A DNA stretch of 9,941 nt, taken from assembly GCA_035307785.1 (NCBI GenBank), contig DATGHS010000394.1, positions 1 to 9,941 on the forward strand, written 5' to 3'. The translations under genes were made by a program, and so were the position numbers. Under the pieces are notes generated by a model. The model had not been told where the DNA came from and made no database searches. It was given only the letters and a program-made list of their open reading frames with translations. Shown here piece after piece: positions 1-4,518 of this stretch. Every line of letters begins with the position of its first letter. Position 1 is the stretch's first letter. The DNA comes from DATGHS01 sp035307785 (GTDB taxonomy: Bacteria > Planctomycetota > Planctomycetia > Gemmatales > Gemmataceae).

Positions 1-222
1 GTTTTGCACCGACGCATCAAGCGTGAACTCGATTTCGATCCCCATCAGTTCCATGCTGCCCTTGGCCTTCACCCGGGCAGCGGGGAATTTTTTCAGCGTA
101 TCTTCGCCGCCCTGAGCCTTCACGGCCTTCTCGATCACTGCCTTGGCATCTTCGGCGTGCGCGGCCACGCCGGCAAAGGTGAGCACGGTCAAAGCGAGAG
201 TGGAGCGAAACAACGTGCGCAT
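1..222 (-). CDS. Exported protein of unknown function, N-terminal part only
   Basis: Seventy-four codons can be read from an ATG at 222 to the left window edge with no stop, so the C-terminus lies outside. The protein starts MRTLFRSTLALTVLTFAGVA, a typical signal peptide: basic start, hydrophobic core, and an A-H-A site predicting cleavage after residue 23. The mature part begins with a charged helix-like stretch (AKAVIEKAVKAQGGEDTLKK, residues 26-45) and a beta-like stretch (residues 49-68). This resembles small exported planctomycete proteins that start with an 'AVIEKAI.AHGGE.KL.KF' pattern; that likeness is from memory. GGAGA lies 5 bases before the ATG. The gene is transcribed away from the cyclophilin gene. 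No function can be assigned. Confidence 0.75.
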   Translation of the reverse strand, partial: MRTLFRSTLALTVLTFAGVAAHAEDAKAVIEKAVKAQGGEDTLKKFPAARVKAKGSMELMGIEIEFTLDASVQN

Positions 223-304
223 AGGTGTCTCCATGTACAGATGCTGTGTCATTCAAACCGGGAGATGTTTTATGAGGGCAGCCGTGCGTTGGGTACGGTC
301 TTGC

Positions 305-365
305 GTAGCTCGGGCTTGCCAGCCTAAGTGCGGTGGGCCGTGTCAGGCTGGAAAGCCGGACCTAC
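305..365. repeat. Imperfect inverted repeat, REP-like
   Basis: The left arm (305-327, containing CGGGCTTGCCAGCCT) and right arm (343-365, containing AGGCTGGAAAGCCGG) are reverse complements at 19 of 23 positions, separated by 15 bases rich in G and C. Form and placement suggest an interspersed palindromic repeat rather than an operator. Copy number elsewhere in the genome cannot be seen from this window. Confidence 0.55.
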
Positions 366-446
366 TTGCCTTCGATCGCAATTTGAATTGACCTGCAAGC
401 AGTTGCCGACTATCTTCGCCCCGAATCCGAATATCGAGATAGCAAG

Positions 447-482
447 GTTTGTGGTAACCCGCTCAAGCGGGTCACTACAAAC
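447..482. repeat. Near-perfect hairpin just upstream of the cyclophilin RBS
   Basis: Arms GTTTGTGGTAACCCGCT (447-463) and AGCGGGTCACTACAAAC (466-482) are separated by only two bases. As RNA, 15 of 17 positions are Watson-Crick pairs, one is G-U and one is a mismatch. The hairpin ends 9 bases before the Shine-Dalgarno sequence and is followed by ACTATCGGGG rather than a T run, so it is not a normal intrinsic terminator. It could be an interspersed palindromic repeat, a 5' leader structure, or both. Confidence 0.7.
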
Positions 483-491
483 TATCGGGGC

Positions 492-499
492 AAAGGAGG
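492..499 (+). promoter_or_regulatory. Shine-Dalgarno sequence fixing the cyclophilin start
   Basis: AAAGGAGG lies 5 bases before the ATG at 505. It is the strongest ribosome binding site in the window. It selects this ATG over the upstream in-frame ATG at 328, which would place 59 residues without a signal sequence ahead of the lipoprotein signal peptide. Confidence 0.85.
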
Positions 500-504
500 C
501 GACT

Positions 505-1440
505 ATGGCGCGGAGCAAAAACTGGCGAATCTGGGCGGTTGGCGGATCAATGATCCTTGCCGCCTTGTTAGGCTGCACCGGTGGCGACAAAAAGGGCCAG
601 GTCGAGGCTGCCTCCAAGGAAAAAGCCACGCCGGTCACAAGCATTCCCAACGGCGACGCCGCCGCGCCCACGCCGAGCGATCCGCCATCGCCCGGCATCT
701 ATGCTGATGCCAAAATGAACCTGCCGTTCGAGCACGCCTGCATCACCGAGATCAATGCCGATGCCGGCTTTTCGTTGCCGCCGGTCCGCACGACGGCCGG
801 CCTGAGCACCGGCAATTTGAATGACGCGGTGCACAAGCTCTGGGACCAGATCAAGTTTGTTGGTCCGGACGGCAAGCCGCAAACCTACGTGTTAGAGCTG
901 GAAGTCACGAGCGGCGACCAACCGCTCGGCAATATCGAGATCCTGATGCAGCCGGAGTTAGCGCCGAATCACGTGCGCAATTTCGTCGCTTTGACTATGC
1001 TGGAATACTACGATGGCCTGCACATCGACCGCATCGTGAAGCAGGCGTATGAGACGGAGAAAGGCTCCGGCAAGCTGGTGCTGCTGGAAGCAGGCATGCC
1101 CACACAGGAGTTCGACCCGCCGAGCAGCCATCTGGGCTACTGGCTCAAGCCGGAATTCAGCCAGCAGGTCAAGCACGAAGAAGGCACCGTGGGCGCTTGC
1201 CTGCTAGAGACCGACGACAATGAAGAAACAGCGGCCGTGCGCTTTTACATCAACCTTACCCCGGCTCCGGCCATGGACGGCAACTTCACGATCTTCGGCA
1301 AAGTGGTGAAAGGGCTCGATGTGGCCAAGAAGATTGCCGAGCAGACGGTGCGTGCCGCCGACGCCGGTCCCGACCAGGGCCGGCCCGTGCAAGCGATCAC
1401 GATCAAGAAGGTGACGGTCCGCGCTGTGCCGGTACAATGA
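505..1440 (+). CDS. Lipoprotein with cyclophilin-type peptidyl-prolyl isomerase domain
   Basis: A 311-residue protein. Residues 1-24 form a lipoprotein signal peptide ending in a lipobox (A-L-L-G-C, Cys24), with Thr at +2, consistent with an outer-membrane or periplasm-facing lipid anchor. Residues 25-65 are a Pro/Ala-rich linker. Residues about 126-306 match the cyclophilin (CsaA/CYPL) fold: GNIEILMQPELAPNHVRNF near 142-160, YYDGLHIDRIV at 168-178, KHEEGTVGA at 223-231, and MDGNFTIFGKVVKGLDV at 257-273. Family members catalyse cis-trans isomerisation of prolyl bonds and help fold exported proteins. Two active-site motifs are poor: the usual FMIQGGD stretch is replaced by a different sequence around 180-198, and GSQFFI is AVRFYI (244-249), so the Gln is lost. 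The Arg of the F-H-R motif survives as Arg176. It may be a weak isomerase or a binding protein. It precedes dnaX on the same strand without functional linkage. Confidence 0.88.
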   Translation: MARSKNWRIWAVGGSMILAALLGCTGGDKKGQVEAASKEKATPVTSIPNGDAAAPTPSDPPSPGIYADAKMNLPFEHACITEINADAGFSLPPVRTTAGLSTGNLNDAVHKLWDQIKFVGPDGKPQTYVLELEVTSGDQPLGNIEILMQPELAPNHVRNFVALTMLEYYDGLHIDRIVKQAYETEKGSGKLVLLEAGMPTQEFDPPSSHLGYWLKPEFSQQVKHEEGTVGACLLETDDNEETAAVRFYINLTPAPAMDGNFTIFGKVVKGLDVAKKIAEQTVRAADAGPDQGRPVQAITIKKVTVRAVPVQ

Positions 1441-1444
1441 GGTG

Positions 1445-1558
1445 AATGCGGAATGGGGAATTCGGAACGCGAAATAGTTGAAATGCCACCGCGTGCCGAT
1501 CCCATCTGATTGTTGCATATGGTTTCTATTCCGAGTTCCGCATTCCGAATTCCGCATT
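1445..1558. repeat. Heptamer inverted-repeat element A (cyclophilin-dnaX junction)
   Basis: The left arm (1445-1476) reads in strict 7-bp steps: AATGCGG, AATGGGG, AATTCGG, AACGCGA. The right arm (1527-1558) reads GAGTTCC, GCATTCC, GAATTCC, GCATT in the same period on the opposite strand. The 32-base arms are reverse complements at 27 positions and enclose a 50-base core with no repeat. The element fills almost the whole junction, starting 4 bases after the cyclophilin stop and ending 10 bases before the dnaX ATG. The heptamers are the same family as element C before rpoN. Confidence 0.85.
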
Positions 1559-1568
1559 GAGTCGCTCC

Positions 1569-3320
1569 ATGGCCAAATCGCAGTCCGAATACACCGTAAT
1601 GGCCCGGCGGTACCGGCCGCAACAATTCGACGACCTGGTCGGACAGGAAACCGTTGCCCGCGCACTCAAAAATGCCCTGGCTTCCGGCCGGGTGGCGCAT
1701 GCCTATCTCTTCACCGGCGCGCGGGGCGTCGGCAAAACCTCCACGGCACGGATTCTGGCGAAGGCGCTGAATTGCGCGAAAGGCCCCACGCCAACCCCCT
1801 GCGACAAATGCAGTAGCTGCGTGGCGATCGCGGCCGGCGATGACATCGACGTGCGCGAGATCGACGGCGCCAGCAACCGTCAAATCGACGATATCCGCGG
1901 CATTCGCCAGGATGTGACCACGATGCCGACCCGCGGCCGCTACAAGATTTACATTATCGACGAAGTGCACATGCTCACGGTGCAGGCGTTCAATGCGCTC
2001 TTGAAAACGCTCGAAGAGCCGCCGCCGCACGTGAAGTTCATTTTTGCCACTACGGATGTTCAGAAAGTCCCGATCACGATCCTGTCGCGCTGCCAGCGCT
2101 TCGACTTCGGCACGATCCGCTCCGAAAAAATTGTCGAGCAGCTGAAAGGTATCGTCGCTAACGAAAAAGTGCAAGCGGAGGACGATGCACTGGAAATCAT
2201 CGCGCGGCGGGCCGGCGGTTCCATGCGCGACGCGCAATCGTTGCTTGACCAGTTGTTGGCCTTCGGCGGCGACCAGCTGACCACTAACATGGTGCAAAAA
2301 CAGCTCGGTCTGGCTGGACCGGAGCGCGTACTCGCCCTTGCCGAGGCCGTGAGCCAGCGCCAGGCGAGTCTTGCGCTCGACCGGCTCAACGAATTTGCCG
2401 AAAGCGGCTTACAGCTGGCGGAATTGCTCGATCAATTGATCGATCACTGGCGCGACCTGATGCTCGTTTGCTGCGCCGGCAAAGAAGTGACCGACCTCAG
2501 CACGCCGCCGCGCCACCGCGAGACGCTCTTTCAGCAGGCTGCCGGGACGAATCTCGACACGATCCTGGCCGGACTCGACATTCTCATCAGCACGAAAACG
2601 AGATTGCGCGGCAGCGGAATGGCTCACATGCTGCTGCAGATGGCCCTTGTCCGTTTATGCCGCTTGGATGAATTGCTGCCGCTTTCGCAGGTGGCGTATT
2701 GGCTCAATCAGGAGCCGGGGGGCAGGGGTCAGGAGTCAGGGGGCAAGGGACAGGGGGCAGCGGGGACGAAATCGGAAACAACGCTGGTAGCTCCTCCGGA
2801 AGCAAAAAAAAAATGGGACTCCCTGGAAAAAACTTCGGTAGCCGGTGATTCTAGACCGGCATCGTTAGTTGTTGTCTGGCCGGAAGTTATCGGCCAAATT
2901 GGGGGAATTCTCGCGAATCACCTACAAAAAGCAGGATCGCCAGCAATTTCTGCGCCAAATGCACTGGTTCTGTCCTTCCCTTTCGAGTACAATACTGCAT
3001 ACGAGCATTGCTCCCACCCTGAAAACATCGAACGAATCGAGAGCGCCCTTCGCCAGCGAACCGGGCAAGCGTGGAAGGTGCGTTTGGAGCCGAAGTCTGC
3101 GCCGGTTCCCGGCAACAGCGGCAATGGCAAGGCGCATCTGCCCCCTGCGGCGCCGGTGCGGCAACGGGCGCAGGACGTCATGCAACAGGTGCCGTTGCTC
3201 AAGCGGGCGCAGGAAGTGTTAGGGGCCCTGCCGTTGCAGATTGATTCGGGCTTCGGCACGGGCGCTCCGGAACAGCCCGATCCGGTGCCGGTTCCTGACG
3301 AGGAGACACCCGAGGAATAA
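1569..3320 (+). CDS. dnaX: DNA polymerase III subunits gamma and tau (clamp loader ATPase)
   Basis: A 583-residue clamp-loader subunit; it uses ATP to load the beta sliding clamp onto primed DNA. The AAA+ module shows the YRPQQFDDLVGQ box (15-26), Walker A GARGVGKT (50-57), four zinc cysteines (69, 78, 81, 84), Walker B DEVH (131-134), the S-R-C motif with the arginine finger (173-175), and a sensor-2 GGSMRDAQSLLDQ segment (216-228). Domain III runs to about residue 370. A linker follows with a 7-residue repeat (381-397) encoded by a heptamer array, then Lys413-415 encoded by a ten-A run. Residues about 430-508 resemble the C-terminal DnaX domain (VVWPEV..., LSFPFEYN). The ATG at 1569 is preferred because MAKSQSEYTVMARRYRPQ fits family N-termini; a TTG at 1557 and ATG at 1599 are alternatives. 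No clear Shine-Dalgarno precedes it. The stop is 2 bases before ybaB. A short gamma-like product is likely from the A run. Confidence 0.96.
   Translation: MAKSQSEYTVMARRYRPQQFDDLVGQETVARALKNALASGRVAHAYLFTGARGVGKTSTARILAKALNCAKGPTPTPCDKCSSCVAIAAGDDIDVREIDGASNRQIDDIRGIRQDVTTMPTRGRYKIYIIDEVHMLTVQAFNALLKTLEEPPPHVKFIFATTDVQKVPITILSRCQRFDFGTIRSEKIVEQLKGIVANEKVQAEDDALEIIARRAGGSMRDAQSLLDQLLAFGGDQLTTNMVQKQLGLAGPERVLALAEAVSQRQASLALDRLNEFAESGLQLAELLDQLIDHWRDLMLVCCAGKEVTDLSTPPRHRETLFQQAAGTNLDTILAGLDILISTKTRLRGSGMAHMLLQMALVRLCRLDELLPLSQVAYWLNQEPGGRGQESGGKGQGAAGTKSETTLVAPPEAKKKWDSLEKTSVAGDSRPASLVVVWPEVIGQIGGILANHLQKAGSPAISAPNALVLSFPFEYNTAYEHCSHPENIERIESALRQRTGQAWKVRLEPKSAPVPGNSGNGKAHLPPAAPVRQRAQDVMQQVPLLKRAQEVLGALPLQIDSGFGTGAPEQPDPVPVPDEETPEE
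2709..2764 (+). repeat. In-frame heptamer tandem array inside dnaX
   Basis: Eight contiguous 7-bp units: CAGGAGC, CGGGGGG, CAGGGGT, CAGGAGT, CAGGGGG, CAAGGGA, CAGGGGG, CAGCGGG. Because 7 is not a multiple of 3, three units equal seven codons. The protein therefore carries a matching 7-residue repeat, QEPGGRG then QESGGKG then a decayed QGAAGTK (residues 381-401 of DnaX). It lies in the linker between domain III and the C-terminal domain, where an insertion should be tolerated. No comparable inverted partner lies nearby, unlike the intergenic elements. Confidence 0.88.
2804..2813 (+). promoter_or_regulatory. Ten-A slippery tract predicted to generate the gamma form of DnaX
   Basis: Ten consecutive A residues encode the end of Ala412 and Lys413-415. 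A -1 shift gives about 11 new codons (starting ATG GGA CTC) and a TGA at 2846-2848, for about 426 residues. A +1 shift stops at TAG 2839-2841, for about 423 residues. E. coli gamma is 431 residues. Known precedents are transcriptional slippage at a nine-A run in Thermus dnaX and ribosomal -1 frameshifting at A-AAA-AAG in E. coli. A 6-bp hairpin (GCCGGT 2841-2846 with ACCGGC 2855-2860) lies 27 bases downstream, too far for a standard ribosomal stimulator, which favours RNA-polymerase slippage. The event itself is an inference. Confidence 0.65.
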
Positions 3321-3322
3321 AC

Positions 3323-3664
3323 ATGTTTGAGGAATTGCGGCAATTTGCCGGCTTGATGCGCTCGCTGCCGAAGATCAAAGAGGAAGCCGAAAAGTTTCAG
3401 GCCAAACTGCGCGAAATCCAGGCCGAAGGCTCGGCTGGCGGCGACATGGTGAAGGTCCGCATCAACGGCCAGATGGAGGTGCAGTCGATTGCAATTGCGG
3501 AGTCGGCCTGGGCCTTGCAAGATCGCGAAATGCTGGAAGACTTGATCCGGGCAGCGGTTAACCAAGCCATCGAGAAAGTGCGCGAAAAGGCGGGCCAGGA
3601 AGCGCAAAGCATGGCCGCCAGCCTCGGCATTCCACCGGGATTGGCGATCCCAGGATTGGAGTAA
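3323..3664 (+). CDS. ybaB: YbaB/EbfC family nucleoid-associated protein
   Basis: A 113-residue protein of the usual family size. It starts MFEELRQFAGLMRSLPKIKE, followed by a charged helix (EAEKFQAKLREIQAEGSAGG, about 21-40), a beta segment with the conserved M-V-K-V-R-I-N-G-Q pattern (42-50), then helices with DREMLEDLIRAAVNQAIEKV (67-86) and a Met/Pro/Gly-rich tail. Family members form homodimers with a tweezer shape, bind DNA without strong sequence preference and sit on the nucleoid. The gene starts 2 bases after the dnaX stop; GAGGAA before the ATG lies inside the end of dnaX, so the two are co-transcribed and probably translationally coupled. Location between dnaX and recR is the classic arrangement and supports the assignment. 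Confidence 0.94.
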   Translation: MFEELRQFAGLMRSLPKIKEEAEKFQAKLREIQAEGSAGGDMVKVRINGQMEVQSIAIAESAWALQDREMLEDLIRAAVNQAIEKVREKAGQEAQSMAASLGIPPGLAIPGLE

Positions 3665-3668
3665 AGGA

Positions 3669-3740
3669 GTGAGTGGTGAGTGGTAAGTGGTGAGTGGTAA
3701 ATCGAAAATCATCACTCACGACTCACCACTCACCACGCAC
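3669..3740. repeat. Heptamer hairpin element B (ybaB-recR junction)
   Basis: The left arm (3669-3695) is GTGAGTG, GTGAGTG, GTAAGTG, GTGAGT in 7-bp steps. The right arm (3714-3740) is its reverse complement at 24 of 27 positions. The 18-base loop is AT-rich (3696-3713). As RNA this would be a long stable hairpin whose 3' arm ends one base before the recR ATG. The heptamer differs from elements A and C, but the architecture is the same. Confidence 0.88.
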
Positions 3741-3741
3741 T

Positions 3742-4335
3742 ATGACCACAAATGCCATTCAGCGCCTGATCGATGAGTTCTCTCAGTTGCCGGGGATCGG
3801 CCCAAAGACGGCGGAACGGCTGACGCATTACCTGCTCGCCTCGGATCGCAAGCAGGCACTGACTCTCGCCGCCGCGTTGAACGACCTGGTGGAAAAAATC
3901 CACCCTTGCCGGCAATGTTTTAATTTGACGGAAGGGGAGATCTGCTCTATATGCACCGATCCGCGGCGCGACCAGGCTACGATCTGCGTGGTCGAGTACC
4001 CGCGTGACCTGGCTTTATTTGAGCGGATCGGCACGTACAAGGGCGTGTATCACGTACTGCAGGGCCGGCTGGCGCCGCTGGACAACGTCGGCCCCGAGCA
4101 GTTGACATTGGATGCCCTCGCCCGCCGCGTTCGTGGGGGAGGAGTGAATGAAGTCATCCTGGCCACCAGCCCCACGCTCGAGGGCGATGGCACGGCACTG
4201 TTCGCCTCGAATCTTTTGGCCGGCACCGGAGTGAAGATCACCCGGCTGGCCCGCGGCCTGCCTTCCGGTTCGTCACTGGAACTGGCCAATACGCAAATGT
4301 TGCTGGATGCATTGGAAGGAAGAAGAGCGTTTTGA
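3742..4335 (+). CDS. recR: Recombination mediator protein RecR
   Basis: A 197-residue protein, typical RecR length. RecR works with RecF and RecO to load RecA onto SSB-coated gaps. The sequence shows the helix-hairpin-helix LPGIGPKTAERL (16-27), a four-cysteine zinc finger (Cys56, 59, 68, 71), a Toprim domain from about residue 80 with the V-V-E-Y-P-R-D start (83-89), and the conserved C-terminal G-L-P-S-G-S-S-L-E-L-A motif (172-182). The ATG at 3742 gives the canonical start (MTTNAIQRLIDEFSQLPG). An upstream in-frame GTG at 3694 would translate the repeat element and is unlikely. No Shine-Dalgarno precedes the ATG; the space is taken by the 3' arm of element B. Third member of the conserved dnaX-ybaB-recR set. 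Confidence 0.96.
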   Translation: MTTNAIQRLIDEFSQLPGIGPKTAERLTHYLLASDRKQALTLAAALNDLVEKIHPCRQCFNLTEGEICSICTDPRRDQATICVVEYPRDLALFERIGTYKGVYHVLQGRLAPLDNVGPEQLTLDALARRVRGGGVNEVILATSPTLEGDGTALFASNLLAGTGVKITRLARGLPSGSSLELANTQMLLDALEGRRAF

Positions 4336-4340
4336 AATGG

Positions 4341-4495
4341 GGAATGCGGAGTTCGGAATGCGGAATTGCTAACATCGTTTCGCAGTCCGGTGAAGTGTCC
4401 CCAATAAAACCAACCTCGGAATTGGGAATAAGAATCCGAGATAGAAGAGATCGGTGGAAGCCGTCTTCGATTCCGCATTCTGAATTCCGCATTCC
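4341..4495. repeat. Heptamer inverted-repeat element C (recR-rpoN junction)
   Basis: The left arm (4341-4366) is GGAATGC, GGAGTTC, GGAATGC, GGAAT. The right arm (4470-4495) is its reverse complement at 24 of 26 positions, in 7-bp steps GCATTCT, GAATTCC, GCATTCC. The 103-base core (4367-4469) has its own weak hairpin, CTCGGA (4415-4420) with TCCGAG (4435-4440), and no coding potential. The element occupies most of the 183-bp recR-rpoN junction and ends 23 bases before the rpoN ATG, leaving the Shine-Dalgarno sequence AGAGG (4507-4511) free. Same heptamer family and orientation as element A. Confidence 0.88.
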
Positions 4496-4518
4496 GATTT
4501 CGATATAGAGGTCTCGCA

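Larger units (their letters stand above)
223..504. other. Divergent intergenic region with two palindromic repeats
   Basis: This 282-bp spacer separates the leftward exported-protein gene from the rightward cyclophilin gene, so promoters for both should lie here. I see no convincing -35/-10 pair. Its recognisable contents are an imperfect inverted repeat at 305-365, a near-perfect hairpin at 447-482 and a Shine-Dalgarno sequence at 492-499. A reading frame open from 328 continues into the cyclophilin gene, but it is not convincing as coding because the repeats would have to be translated. Confidence 0.6.

Noticed and set aside
328..504. N-terminal extension of the cyclophilin reading frame to an ATG at 328
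   Set aside because: It would translate both palindromic repeats and bury the lipoprotein signal peptide; the ATG at 505 has a near-ideal Shine-Dalgarno sequence.
1245..2297. A 350-codon open frame on the minus strand across the cyclophilin-dnaX junction
   Set aside because: It is antisense to two well-supported genes, has no recognisable domain and no ribosome binding site, and mirrors GC-biased codons of dnaX.
2827..2833. A-AAA-AAC as a classical ribosomal -1 slippery heptamer
   Set aside because: The zero frame reads GAA AAA ACT, so the heptamer is out of register; the ten-A run upstream is the better candidate.
3139..3147. TGCCCCCTG as an inverted partner of the dnaX heptamer array
   Set aside because: Only nine bases, about 400 bp away and without 7-bp periodicity; expected by chance in GC-rich coding sequence.
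2918..3715. A 265-codon minus-strand open frame over the end of dnaX and ybaB
   Set aside because: Antisense to two confident genes and its start lies in heptamer element B; low-complexity, no family resemblance.
3669..3740. Heptamer arrays as a degenerate CRISPR
   Set aside because: Units are 7 bp and contiguous with no unique spacers, and no cas genes are present.
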